A stretch of DNA of 64,000 nucleotides from Rossellomorea aquimaris (GTDB lineage Bacteria; Bacillota; Bacilli; Bacillales; Fictibacillaceae): assembly GCA_020524245.1 (NCBI GenBank), contig JAIVLN010000002.1:124001-188000 (forward strand), in the 5' to 3' direction. Numbering within the stretch: the first letter of the stretch is position 1; each line of letters opens with the position of its first letter. The position numbers and the translations under genes were made by a program. This document shows, piece by piece, positions 40,932-49,760 of the stretch. Under the pieces are notes generated by a model. The model was not told the DNA's origin and ran no database searches. It saw only the letters and a program-made list of their open reading frames with translations.

Positions 40932-42457
40932 TCTTTATCTTGTAATCTCTCTGGCTGAGTCGTTTCTTCATAAAGGTGAACCTGGTTCCGTCCATTTTTC
41001 TTAGCGGTATAAAGGGCTTCATCCGCATCTACGACCAGTTGCAGATGGTTCTTATCCTCGGTAGGACGGACCACAGCGACACCAACACTTACGGTGACGA
41101 TTGGTTTAACTTTTGAATTAACGTGCGGAATCGCCAACACCTGAACGCTTTTTCGAATCGATTCTGCGACTTTCAAAGCACCCTTTTTACATGTAATCGG
41201 CAATATAACAGCAAACTCTTCCCCGCCGTAACGAGCAATCAAATCATGCGGTTTATTCAACACCGTTTTCCCAACGTTTGCAATCTCCTTGATGCATTCA
41301 TCCCCCTGCTGATGACCATATGTATCGTTGTAAAACTTAAAGTAATCGATATCAAACATGATCAGTGCAAGCGGTGTCTTGTTTTGAATCGCCTTCTCCC
41401 ATTCTTCCTCAAGCATTTCATCAAAATATCGCCTGTTGAAAATTTGTGTCAAACCGTCCATATTGGATAATCGTTTCAATCGATTATTTTTCTCAATCAG
41501 GTCGCTTTCCAATTCTTTTCGAAGGTTGACATCTCTTGTTGAACAGAGCAATTCGTTGTTCTCCATTCCCAACCCACTCATCCGTTTAGACGTAGTCTCT
41601 AGCCATACATAATCTCCATCTTTTCGTTTGAATCGATATTCAACCACAAACTCATCATCAGTATCTTTAACCGTGTTATGCGATTCTGTTATCTTCGCTA
41701 AATCTTCTGAATGATAATAGTCGTATGGATTCTTCCCCACTAATTCATCGGGTTCATAGCCTAAAATAGCTTTACTGGAAGGGGAGACATATTTGAACCT
41801 TCCGTCGAGGTGATGTGTCGAGATTAAATCGGTTGAATTCTCGGCGAGCAGCTTATAGTATTTAATATCCCTGTGATTCTGGTTCGCTTTTTTAAGCGTT
41901 TCGGCAAGAAAATATGTAAAGATGTTCCCGCCAATCGCGAAAGGTATGAAATACATGAGAACTAGATATGTTAATCCAGAATCCTTCAACAGATAAAATA
42001 AAGTCACTGAAGTAGCAAGAATGCCAAATGTATTTAATATCAGATAAGTATAGAGAATCTTAGGAACACGAATCAATGAAAGTAAACCCATCGATACACC
42101 AACAACAATCGTGACGATACACGCAACTACTGAAGCTGTACTGACTCCATAGAGGAGAATCCTCATTACACCAATCACCACAGAGGATAAAATTGCCGCA
42201 ACAGGTCCCCCAAATACCCCAGCCAACACCATAGCCAAATGGCGAAGGTCGACGATGACTGTTTCATTAGGATGAATGGAATTCAACATGAGTAACGTTC
42301 CTAGAATCCCACCGCCAAATCCAAGCATCAACTTGGTCTTAAAGGACTTATCCTCATTTAACGGGCGGTTCTGGAATGCTTTTCCTGCAATGAATAGGAA
42401 TGCAGTCGTTATCGCAATATTATTGAGTAAATCAAGAAACATCAGCCTCAGCTCCAT
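40916..42457 (-). CDS. Membrane-bound PAS-GGDEF diguanylate cyclase
   Basis: 513 aa. About 1-190 forms a membrane sensor with several TM helices and the LVDLRHLA-type motif VIVDLRHLAMVLAGVFGGP, characteristic of 5TM-5TMR_LYT (LytS-YhcK) domains. About 205-325 is a PAS domain (LLAENSTDLISTHHLDGRFK onward). About 340-495 is GGDEF with active-site RYGGEEFAVI. It should make c-di-GMP from two GTP. No EAL domain, and an RxxD inhibition site is not obvious. The signal is unknown. Confidence 0.92.
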   Translation of the reverse strand: MELRLMFLDLLNNIAITTAFLFIAGKAFQNRPLNEDKSFKTKLMLGFGGGILGTLLMLNSIHPNETVIVDLRHLAMVLAGVFGGPVAAILSSVVIGVMRILLYGVSTASVVACIVTIVVGVSMGLLSLIRVPKILYTYLILNTFGILATSVTLFYLLKDSGLTYLVLMYFIPFAIGGNIFTYFLAETLKKANQNHRDIKYYKLLAENSTDLISTHHLDGRFKYVSPSSKAILGYEPDELVGKNPYDYYHSEDLAKITESHNTVKDTDDEFVVEYRFKRKDGDYVWLETTSKRMSGLGMENNELLCSTRDVNLRKELESDLIEKNNRLKRLSNMDGLTQIFNRRYFDEMLEEEWEKAIQNKTPLALIMFDIDYFKFYNDTYGHQQGDECIKEIANVGKTVLNKPHDLIARYGGEEFAVILPITCKKGALKVAESIRKSVQVLAIPHVNSKVKPIVTVSVGVAVVRPTEDKNHLQLVVDADEALYTAKKNGRNQVHLYEETTQPERLQDKETSVR

Positions 42458-42581
42458 TACTTCGCTAAATCATAGTAAAAAAATCCTAGTTTTTATGTAT
42501 ATCGGCCTAAATCGTTCGTTCCTATAGAGTAGAGAGATAATTATTATACCTTTCTTTCATTATTTTGGAAAACCTATTTAT

Positions 42582-42612
42582 TTGTTAACCTTTAACTATA
42601 TTAAGTTGACAT
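42582..42612 (+). promoter_or_regulatory. BirA-type biotin operator
   Basis: TTGTTAAC (42582-42589), 15 bp, GTTGACAT (42605-42612): the paired half-sites of the Bacillus BirA box, with two mismatches in the right arm. It overlaps the -35 element of the bioY promoter. Confidence 0.75.
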
Positions 42613-42635
42613 ATATTCTGCTTTTCAGATATTCT
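42606..42635 (+). promoter_or_regulatory. Promoter of bioY-bioB
   Basis: TTGACA (42606-42611), 18-bp spacer, TATTCT (42630-42635). The -35 lies inside the right half of the biotin operator, so BirA with biotinyl-AMP should exclude RNA polymerase. Confidence 0.65.
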
Positions 42636-42667
42636 TCAATAGAGAATAAAATATTGGAGGTACATCT

Positions 42668-43246
42668 ATGAAATTGAAACCGATTGATATTACGTTAGCC
42701 GCCGTATTTGCCGCATTAATGGCCATTGGCGCAAATCTCACTTCTCTTCTGGTAATAGGAAGTGTCCCGATTACTTTGCAGACGTTTTTCAGTGTCCTCG
42801 CCGGTCTTGTATTGGGTAGTAGACTAGGAGCGATCTCGATGACGGTCTATGCGTTGATTGGATTAGCAGGTGCTCCTGTTTTTGCACAGTTTTCAGGTGG
42901 GATGGGTATGATCATGAAACCGACGTTCGGATTCATCTTATCTTTCATTCTAGTTGCCTATGTAACTGGTAAAGTCGTTGAGAAAAGTGCGAGCAAACGA
43001 CGTTTCGTCATCGCAGCCCTTGTCGGGATGGCGATCAACTACATCGCAGGCACCCACTGGATGTACATGGCACTCGTCACCTGGCTGGATGCGCCTGAAG
43101 GTTTTTCATATGGAATGGCTTGGGCTTGGATGATGCCGCCATTACCGAAAGACATCATACTATCCGTTTGTGCAGGACTGTTCGCACCAAGATTATTGCG
43201 TACTTTTTCAAAAACGACGACCACATTTAATAAAAGTGCAGCCTAA
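42668..43246 (+). CDS. bioY: Biotin transporter BioY (ECF S component)
   Basis: 192 aa, about six TM helices. It begins KPIDITLAAVFAALMAIGAN, and VPITLQTFFSVLAGLVLGSR is the BioY hallmark segment. GAPVFAQFSGGMGMIMKPTFGF provides the ligand-binding GG...PT loop. It works with an ECF energising module encoded elsewhere. ATTGGAGG precedes the ATG. First gene of an operon with bioB, 18 bp apart. Confidence 0.95.
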   Translation: MKLKPIDITLAAVFAALMAIGANLTSLLVIGSVPITLQTFFSVLAGLVLGSRLGAISMTVYALIGLAGAPVFAQFSGGMGMIMKPTFGFILSFILVAYVTGKVVEKSASKRRFVIAALVGMAINYIAGTHWMYMALVTWLDAPEGFSYGMAWAWMMPPLPKDIILSVCAGLFAPRLLRTFSKTTTTFNKSAA

Positions 43247-43264
43247 TTCGAAAGGAATGTTTAG

Positions 43265-44251
43265 ATGAACCGATGGGACCAACTTGCTGAAAGAATCATA
43301 GATGGTGGGGAGATCACGGATGAAGAAGCACTGTCGATTTTGGATGCTCCGGATGAAGAGTTATTATTGCTGCTACATGCCGCTTATCAAATCCGGAAAA
43401 CGTATTATGGAAACAAAGTGAAACTGAACATGATCATGAACGCAAAATCCGGACTGTGCCCAGAAAATTGCGGATACTGTGCACAATCCATCGTTTCTAA
43501 AGCACCGATTGATGCCTATCCGATGGTTGAAAAACAGACATTGATGAACGGTGCTGAACAAGCGCACCAATTAAATGTCGGTACGTATTGCATCGTCGCG
43601 AGTGGTCGCGGACCTACCAACCGCGATGTGGATACCGTCGTATCCGCTGTGGAAGAGATCAAACAAAAGTATGACTTGAAGATTTGTGCATGCTTAGGGA
43701 TATTGAAGCCAGAGCAGGCTGCGCGTTTGAAATCCGCTGGAGTGGATCGGTACAACCACAATTTGAACACAGCTGAATCCAATCATGACAACATTACGAC
43801 CTCCCATACATATGAGGATCGAGTTTCGACTGTCAACGTTGCTAAGGAAGCAGGCATTTCACCGTGTTCTGGTGTAATCGTCGGTATGAAAGAGACGAAA
43901 CAGGAGGTCGTTGATGTCGCTCGCAGTTTGAAAGTGTTGGACGCTGACTCGATTCCGGTCAATTTTTTGCATGCAATCGATGGGACGCCTCTTGAAGGAA
44001 CCCATGAGCTGGATCCGAGATACTGTTTGAAAGTACTCGCGTTGTTCCGCTTCATAAATCCTACCAAAGAGATCCGTATCTCAGGTGGTCGAGAAGTGAA
44101 CTTGCGTAGCTTGCAGCCACTCGGATTGTACGCAGCAAACTCCATTTTTGTCGGAGACTACTTAACGACTGCTGGTCAGGAAAGTACGAAGGATCACGAA
44201 ATGCTCAAAGACCTCGGCTTTGAAATCGACTATGTAACAGTCCCTCAATAA
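43265..44251 (+). CDS. bioB: Biotin synthase
   Basis: 328-aa radical SAM enzyme that inserts sulfur into dethiobiotin. The radical SAM cysteines are in GLCPENCGYCAQS (C65, C69, C72). The auxiliary 2Fe-2S ligands are expected at Cys in GTYCIVASGRG, KICACLGIL and GISPCSGVIVG plus Arg in IRISGGREVNL. Full length. No bioA, bioD, bioF or bioW is in the operon, so the cell may use imported precursors or encode these elsewhere. Confidence 0.96.
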   Translation: MNRWDQLAERIIDGGEITDEEALSILDAPDEELLLLLHAAYQIRKTYYGNKVKLNMIMNAKSGLCPENCGYCAQSIVSKAPIDAYPMVEKQTLMNGAEQAHQLNVGTYCIVASGRGPTNRDVDTVVSAVEEIKQKYDLKICACLGILKPEQAARLKSAGVDRYNHNLNTAESNHDNITTSHTYEDRVSTVNVAKEAGISPCSGVIVGMKETKQEVVDVARSLKVLDADSIPVNFLHAIDGTPLEGTHELDPRYCLKVLALFRFINPTKEIRISGGREVNLRSLQPLGLYAANSIFVGDYLTTAGQESTKDHEMLKDLGFEIDYVTVPQ

Positions 44252-44258
44252 ATAATGA

Positions 44259-44291
44259 AAGACTTCTGCAAATAGGCAGAAGTCTTTTTCT
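44259..44291 (+). terminator. Terminator of bioY-bioB
   Basis: AAAGACTTCTGC, loop, GCAGAAGTCTTTTTC. Confidence 0.85.
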
Positions 44292-44333
44292 AATCGTCCC
44301 GCGAATTTACCCGTACCTCACTTTTGACGGTAC

Positions 44334-44365
44334 GATAAAGCTTATCGGACCTTCCGATAAGCTTC
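44334..44365. terminator. Inverted repeat downstream of the GH18 gene
   Basis: AAGCTTATCGG and CCGATAAGCTT form an 11-bp perfect stem around ACCTT. No T-run on either side, so termination is only likely, not certain. Confidence 0.5.
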
Positions 44366-44378
44366 CTCACCATATCAC

Positions 44379-45647
44379 TCACTTCAGCACGAGTAGGTTC
44401 TTTTTCACATACGCCCAGTTCTGCGGGAATTTGAATCGGAGCCTCCAGTAGGTCGACCCGAGCAGATTGTATACCTCCAGTTGCTTGTATTTTGCGGTGA
44501 TGCTTTGAATGTCTTCGAACCACACTTCATGGTCTGCGTTCATTTTTCGATACCGGTAAAAAGGAGCATCAGCCGTCCAATCGTACTGAACTGAAATCCA
44601 ACCATCGATCGCACGGTTTTGCGCATTTTGGACAGAGAGCATTTCAGCCACCTTCCCTGGAGCTTGAGGAATCGTCCAGTCATAACCGTATAAACTCATC
44701 GCCATCATCACTTTGCGCCGGTTGATTTGACCGGTTGCATACATTAACACCTGTTCCACCCACCAGGTCGGTGAAATCGGATCAGGCGGACCAATCGCAT
44801 AGCCATAATCGATCGTCATCACCGAAACGATATCGACAATCTGGCCAATCGCTTTATAATCCAGAAAACCGACCAACTTGTTCGTTGGTAGATCACTACT
44901 TTTCGCATGCGCGTTCACTTGCAATATCCGGTTTCCGAGTGCTTCTTTCAACTCTTCTAAAAATAGGGTGAAATCATCCCTCCGAGCTGGAGGCACAAAT
45001 TCAAAGTCAATGCTTACGCCTGCATAACCTTTATCGTTCACAGTATTTATGAGGTTTTGAATCAACGTGTCCCTCACTTCAAGATTCTGAAGCACTTCAT
45101 CAGCGAGTTCTGGACTGAATTGGTTTTTTTCATAGTTGCTGATCACAAGCAGAGGCTTGATGTTCAATTCCTTGCATTTCTGTAAAATGACCGCATCTTC
45201 AACCGGCACCAGTTTTCCATCTCGCAAAAACGAATACGTGAAAATGGCTAGATACGAGATACTTGGAGCGAGGTCTTCCAGTATCTCCAAATACTTAGAA
45301 GTCTCTATAGCATCGAAGAACACAAGCGTTTGCATCGGATACTTTTGCAATGTCGGAATCCGGACCCGCTGTCCAATGGTAAGCATATTGGGGTTAAGAT
45401 CTGGGTTGGCGGCAACGATGGCTTGAACGGAGGTCTTATATAATTGGGACAGTTTCCAAAAAGTATCTCCAGATCGAATCTGATAGTAACGTTCGGGCGG
45501 CTGTTGGTCCGGGATGTACAGATGCAATCCAGGAATCAGCGCATCTGAAACGAGACCGTTTACAAGCTTCAGCGTCGAAATCGGTACACCATAAGCAAGG
45601 GAAATTCTCCACAAATTATCGCCGGGTGCCACAGTATGAATCGCCAT
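44379..45647 (-). CDS. LysM-LysM-GH18 hydrolase (SleL/YaaH-like)
   Basis: 422 aa. Two N-terminal LysM domains (IHTVAPGDNLWRISLAYGVP; YYQIRSGDTFWKLSQLYKTS) bind peptidoglycan. From about 100 to the end is a GH18 barrel with the catalytic strand GVSIDFEFVP, the last Glu being the acid. The layout matches SleL/YaaH, the spore cortex-fragment N-acetylglucosaminidase that acts during germination. No signal peptide, as usual for spore-coat-delivered SleL. Start 45647 follows GGGGGATTGGGG. The assignment to cortex hydrolysis is by family only. Confidence 0.9.
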   Translation of the reverse strand: MAIHTVAPGDNLWRISLAYGVPISTLKLVNGLVSDALIPGLHLYIPDQQPPERYYQIRSGDTFWKLSQLYKTSVQAIVAANPDLNPNMLTIGQRVRIPTLQKYPMQTLVFFDAIETSKYLEILEDLAPSISYLAIFTYSFLRDGKLVPVEDAVILQKCKELNIKPLLVISNYEKNQFSPELADEVLQNLEVRDTLIQNLINTVNDKGYAGVSIDFEFVPPARRDDFTLFLEELKEALGNRILQVNAHAKSSDLPTNKLVGFLDYKAIGQIVDIVSVMTIDYGYAIGPPDPISPTWWVEQVLMYATGQINRRKVMMAMSLYGYDWTIPQAPGKVAEMLSVQNAQNRAIDGWISVQYDWTADAPFYRYRKMNADHEVWFEDIQSITAKYKQLEVYNLLGSTYWRLRFKFPQNWAYVKKNLLVLK

Positions 45648-45749
45648 CCCCAATCCCCCATTACGTAAAGAAGTCTTTACTGTGATGTTTATTTCAGGAT
45701 ATGGCTCGACATGATAAAATACCCTTCCAATAGAAGGGTTCAATATGAA

Positions 45750-46529
45750 TTAGTTTGGAATTTTGAAAGTTTGACCTGGATAAATCGTGTTTGAAGACAG
45801 GTTGTTCGCACTCTTCAACGCACTGACCGACACACCGTGCTTATAGCTGATTCCCCAGAGCGTATCGCCTTGTTTTACCGTATATGTTGTCTCTTCGGAC
45901 CCTGATGTGGTACCCGAGACGTTCAGTTTTTGTCCTACATAGATGGTGTTGGATGACAGATTGTTCAACTGCTTCAGCTTTGTAACAGATGTATTGTGCT
46001 TAAGGCTAATCCCCCATAATGTATCTCCGCTACGGACTGTATAAACAGACTGATCAGAATTTGTAGTGCTTCCCGTTGAGTTCAACACACGTCTTGCTTG
46101 TACAAATCGATCGCCCCAATAGTAACGGGAGAATGCATCTGTAAACGCAACACCTGTTGATGACTGTGCACCGAGCATCTTTCCATTACCGGCATAAATC
46201 GATACATGATTAATGTTTCCATCATAGTTCGTATCATAGAAAAGCAGGTCGCCTTTTTGAAGATTTGCTTTAGATACAGCTTGTCCGACCTTCGCCTGTT
46301 CACGGCTGGATCGAGGCAAGTTGATGCCATGCTCTTTGAAAACGGTTACAGTAAAAGACGAACAATCGAATGAACTAGTATTTCCGACTGGTGCACTATA
46401 ATGATAAGGTGCGCCTAAGTAGTCATCCCCTGTGTTAATAATGTCACTCCCTGTTGCTCCAAACGCTTGTCCAGCACCTGAGAAGACAATTACTGCTGCA
46501 AGTGCAATCGGTAATAGTTTTTTCTTCAT
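45750..46529 (-). CDS. NlpC/P60 endopeptidase with C-terminal LysM pair
   Basis: 259 aa, secreted. The signal peptide (KKKLLPIALAAVIVFSGAGQ, cleavage near AFGA) is followed by an NlpC/P60 domain at about 28-145 with catalytic Cys in SSFDCSSFTVTVF and His in INHVSIYAGNG. Two LysM domains (YTVRSGDTLWGISLKHNTSV; YTVKQGDTLWGISYKHGVSV) end the protein. It cuts D-Glu to diaminopimelate bonds in cell-wall peptides. LytE/LytF have LysM first and the catalytic domain last, so the order is reversed here. A weak hairpin separates it from the GH18 gene. Confidence 0.93.
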   Translation of the reverse strand: MKKKLLPIALAAVIVFSGAGQAFGATGSDIINTGDDYLGAPYHYSAPVGNTSSFDCSSFTVTVFKEHGINLPRSSREQAKVGQAVSKANLQKGDLLFYDTNYDGNINHVSIYAGNGKMLGAQSSTGVAFTDAFSRYYWGDRFVQARRVLNSTGSTTNSDQSVYTVRSGDTLWGISLKHNTSVTKLKQLNNLSSNTIYVGQKLNVSGTTSGSEETTYTVKQGDTLWGISYKHGVSVSALKSANNLSSNTIYPGQTFKIPN

Positions 46530-46767
46530 TTTTTCTCCTCCAATTGGATTTTTTGTGAAATCTGGCTGTTAAACCAATTGGGAAGAGTCTAAAAGTAGAA
46601 ACGCTTTTATTTTTCTATATATATCAGCATATCTTTATCTATTGCCACTATCCTCTATAACTTTCTACTTTCAACAACCTCCCTCATAACCCATTATTAT
46701 CGCAACATAACAAAATGTTTTCTAACTTTACAGAATTATTACAAATGTTAAATAAGTTTGAGAACAT
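46530..46767. other. Intergenic stretch upstream of the NlpC/P60 gene
   Basis: The 312-bp gap between the NlpC/P60 and MFS genes, ending in the terminator at 46768-46808. AT-rich, with CCAATTGG-type short palindromes near 46542 and 46574. I see no gene, repeat or clear consensus promoter in it. Confidence 0.5.
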
Positions 46768-46808
46768 AAAGAAAGAGCTGACTTCATTTGTCAGCTCTTT
46801 CTTTTTCG
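46768..46808. terminator. Terminator of the MFS gene
   Basis: AAAGAAAGAGCTGAC and GTCAGCTCTTTCTTT around TTCATTT, a very strong stem. Confidence 0.8.
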
Positions 46809-46841
46809 AGACCGGTATATTCAAAGAATTCGAGTTCAACC

Positions 46842-48095
46842 CTAACCCGCTTGCTTTAATTCTACTTCTGCTTTCCGCTCATCTAATCCTGGTGTAATCA
46901 TGAAATAAATCATTGTTCCTATAAGTCCGATGCCTGTGATGAGCACAGTCATGACAACGGAAGGAAGGAATGCCCCCAGGGTAACCGTTATTGAAGAAAT
47001 CAACATGGATAGATTGAATTTCAAACCGTTGAACGCCATATACGAGCTTCTCGCATCGTCCGGCGGAATAGCTGCCATGTAGGCATTCTCAACAGGTACC
47101 CGGATGACCTCCGCCACCGTTAACACGGCCATCATCACGAACAAGATGGTCAGATTGTTGGAGTAGGATAAGACCCCATATCCGATTGTGAAAAAGAAAC
47201 AGCTCCACACAAGGATTGATTTGTCTTTAAATGTCTGTGTCCATCTTGTGATGAATAGCATTAATATCGCCACGAGGATGGTGTTCTCACTACGTAAAAA
47301 GCCCATCGTCTGAACGCCGTCGATTTGCCAGAACAAGAATTGTTGCGTCTCCATTTCATCACTCAAGCGAATACCGATGTAGTTCGTCAGTTGGAACTCC
47401 ATCGACAGGATCAACACACCAGCGATTGTGAACATGACAAACAATTTGTCATGCAACACTTTTTTATAATTGGAAAAGAGCTGTAAGACGTGACCGCCTG
47501 GTGTAAGGTCTGAATCCACTGGTGCATAGCTTTCTTCGATGAAAAATGCGACAAGAAGCGCCGCGATGGCTGCAGCCACACTTAATGCCAGGAAGAGCTG
47601 GAACAAGTAATCCTTGAACAAGAAAGCCCCAATGATTCCACCGATAGCGATGGACAAATTGCTCGCCCAGTATGTAATGGAATACATGAGCTTCCGTTGC
47701 GGCGGTGTGCTCACGTCGATGAGCATCGCCTGGTTGGCAGGCCCCGCAAGCCCCCAACAGATACTGTTCACCGTCATCATTGCGAATGTGATGCCTGGTG
47801 ACTCAAACCATGGTGAATTACAAATCATCATCGTGAAGAATGCGAAGAAACGGAGCGTTTCTGCGAATAACATGATTCTTTTCCGGCCGAATTGATCAGC
47901 GAAATAACCTCCGATGAAATTGATTCCGATTCCCACTCCTACATTGATTAATAGTAAGAGCCCCGCAATTTTAGCCCCGAAATGGACGGCCAGGTAAATC
48001 GACATGAACGGGAAGATCATACTCCCGATGAACCGACTGATAAATGACTCTATGATTCGGATCTTGATATTTTTGTGAAAATCTCTGAATCTCAT
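46842..48095 (-). CDS. MFS transporter (MDR type, YttB-like)
   Basis: 417 aa, predicted 12 TM. The TM2-3 loop carries GGYFADQFGRKR, a clean MFS signature (G-x-x-x-D-x-x-G-R-K/R). The second half has FRSENTILVAILMLFITRW. The overall style is that of Bacillus MDR-family exporters such as YttB. Substrate unknown. No adjacent regulator. Confidence 0.87.
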   Translation of the reverse strand: MRFRDFHKNIKIRIIESFISRFIGSMIFPFMSIYLAVHFGAKIAGLLLLINVGVGIGINFIGGYFADQFGRKRIMLFAETLRFFAFFTMMICNSPWFESPGITFAMMTVNSICWGLAGPANQAMLIDVSTPPQRKLMYSITYWASNLSIAIGGIIGAFLFKDYLFQLFLALSVAAAIAALLVAFFIEESYAPVDSDLTPGGHVLQLFSNYKKVLHDKLFVMFTIAGVLILSMEFQLTNYIGIRLSDEMETQQFLFWQIDGVQTMGFLRSENTILVAILMLFITRWTQTFKDKSILVWSCFFFTIGYGVLSYSNNLTILFVMMAVLTVAEVIRVPVENAYMAAIPPDDARSSYMAFNGLKFNLSMLISSITVTLGAFLPSVVMTVLITGIGLIGTMIYFMITPGLDERKAEVELKQAG

Positions 48096-48211
48096 AGTAT
48101 CCCTTCTCTCTCTATTGATACGTCAATTGTAAGCTGTTCCAGACAAATCCGAATCATGTCGTGGTATCAACTTTCCTACAACTTTGGATGTACGTCTCTC
48201 TCCTAAGAACT

Positions 48212-48352
48212 CTATCCATTGTGAGTTTGACTTAGTATGGTTTTGGCTTTTTTGTAATCTTCTTTTCGGACGAGGATGGTGTGAACCACTGGCCCCGCAA
48301 ATTGGATATCTGATATATTTTGATGAACTTCTTGATTACTGCTTCCCCCCTT
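48212..48352 (-). pseudogene. Possible remnant of a small DUF2007-like protein
   Basis: A 46-codon open frame continues in phase after the stop of the nucleotidyltransferase gene, ending at the TAG at 48212. It reads DIQFAGPVVHTILVRKEDYK then KAKTIL, recalling the C-terminal half of DUF2007 signal-transducing proteins. An AGGGGGG RBS-like sequence precedes it but there is no ATG, GTG or TTG near it. It is either a decayed small gene or coincidence. Confidence 0.35.
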
Positions 48353-49168
48353 TTACCGAATAAGGGTCATGACCTCAACAAACTGATGTTTCTTTTCTTC
48401 TATGTTCAATTTCTCACATAACTGATCAAACGTTTCATTTGCTTCAGGAATCATTTCTCTCAACAAATGTAAAAGCTGCTGTTGCTCTTGAGGCAATGAC
48501 CAGGATTGAAGTAATTCTTTTTGTTCTCTTTTCAATGGACTTCTGGATCCCTCCATCTTCGACCAATCTCCGAAAGCGTTCGGTTGGATACATTTCTCCA
48601 TATACCATCCGGCTGCAATGAGCCATTTCAATCCGAGAATCATAGTTTGGGCGTAGGACCACTCTACCCTATTGATTCGGCGGTACGCTTCATGAAAATA
48701 AGCGAACAGTTTCCCTTTCCATGCTTCAAACTCTTGAATCGTAGGTTGGTAGGATAGCTCTTGGGACAGTAGCTGGATTTTTTCCAGAGTTCCTGTTGCA
48801 TCTTTCACAATACGAATATTTTGTAACCATACGGAAGGCTTCAAATCTTCCAACCTATAATAAAAACAATCCACTTTTACAAACGAGCGATAATGGACCA
48901 CCGTGTAGGAAAGCTTGGGGTTCGCTTGTTCATAAAACAAAACATCTCCCCAGACTTTTGCCCGTTCCATTTTGTGCTCAATGAATTGTGCAAAAGCACT
49001 TTCTGAAACGACAATCCGGAGGTCGATATCAGAGTATGGATCTGTATTCTCAGCTCCAATCGAACCCCCATAGAAGACGCCTATCACGTGGTCGTCTCCT
49101 AAAAGATCCGCTTCAATCCTCTCCAGCAGTTCGTGTCGTTTCACTGTTAGGTTATCTTTCAATCCCAC
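48353..49168 (-). CDS. Nucleotidyltransferase-domain protein (aminoglycoside-adenylyltransferase-like fold)
   Basis: 271 aa. The NTase motif GGSIGAENTDPYSDIDLRIV gives GS-x9-D-x-D, the metal-binding DxD of Pol-beta-type nucleotidyltransferases; a third Asp may lie in VKVDCFYY. The C-terminal helical region (WKGKLFAYFHEAYRRINRVE) is like that of aminoglycoside or lincosamide nucleotidyltransferases. Whether it gives resistance is unknown. The GTG at 49168 has GGAG upstream; TTG 49162 is an alternative start. Confidence 0.82.
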   Translation of the reverse strand: MGLKDNLTVKRHELLERIEADLLGDDHVIGVFYGGSIGAENTDPYSDIDLRIVVSESAFAQFIEHKMERAKVWGDVLFYEQANPKLSYTVVHYRSFVKVDCFYYRLEDLKPSVWLQNIRIVKDATGTLEKIQLLSQELSYQPTIQEFEAWKGKLFAYFHEAYRRINRVEWSYAQTMILGLKWLIAAGWYMEKCIQPNAFGDWSKMEGSRSPLKREQKELLQSWSLPQEQQQLLHLLREMIPEANETFDQLCEKLNIEEKKHQFVEVMTLIR

Positions 49169-49184
49169 ACATGTTCTTCATCTC

Positions 49185-49748
49185 CTACTCTCTATTTTTC
49201 AGCTTTCTTCCTATCGGCGTCTCAATCCCATCCAGTGTGTAGCTGTTTTTCTGAGCTTGATAGTCTTGAAGTTTGTCGCCTTTTTTGATGCCCGATTCTT
49301 TCAATTTGTCTCGATCCCCTTCATATGAGAAAAACGGAACGCCGTATCCGCAAGAGGTCTGCACTTTGTGTATGTCGGCTATGATGATCTGACGTGCGCC
49401 GGGAAGCTCATCAAAGTGTTGGATATATTGATCCCATTCAGCCGAGTCTTTCAATGCGACTCTTCCTTTGCCATATAGCCTCAAAATTAACGGTGCTCCT
49501 TCAAATGCACAGAACATGAACGTGATCCGGCCGTTCTCCTCCAGATGACCACTCGTTTCGTTACCGCTACCGGTCAAGTCGAGATAAGCAACTTGTGTCG
49601 CACTTAATACCCGGAGTGTGTCGTAGCCTTTCGGAGACAGATTCACATGTCCCTCTTCATTCAACGGTGCCGTCCCGACGAAAAAGAGATGTTGATTCTG
49701 AATGAACTCGATATGCTTTGGCATCATTTCAGCAAATTGTTTACCCAT
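49185..49748 (-). CDS. Pyridoxamine 5'-phosphate oxidase-like (PNPOx) flavin-binding protein
   Basis: 187 aa, split-barrel fold. Opening block FIQNQHLFFVGTAPLNEEGH then VNLSPKG is typical of this PNPOx subfamily, with GNETSGHLEENGRITFMFCA and LRLYGKGRV as core strands. Such proteins bind FMN or F420 and reduce diverse compounds. A true pyridoxine role is unlikely. Lies between an MFS gene and an NTase gene, all on one strand with 12-16 bp gaps, so probably one transcript. Confidence 0.85.
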   Translation of the reverse strand: MGKQFAEMMPKHIEFIQNQHLFFVGTAPLNEEGHVNLSPKGYDTLRVLSATQVAYLDLTGSGNETSGHLEENGRITFMFCAFEGAPLILRLYGKGRVALKDSAEWDQYIQHFDELPGARQIIIADIHKVQTSCGYGVPFFSYEGDRDKLKESGIKKGDKLQDYQAQKNSYTLDGIETPIGRKLKNRE

Positions 49749-49760
49749 CTATTTTCCTCC

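Noticed and set aside
46715-46897. Small plus-strand gene between NlpC/P60 and MFS genes
   Set aside because: The frame runs through the strong terminator hairpin and into the antisense of the MFS gene, and it has no RBS.
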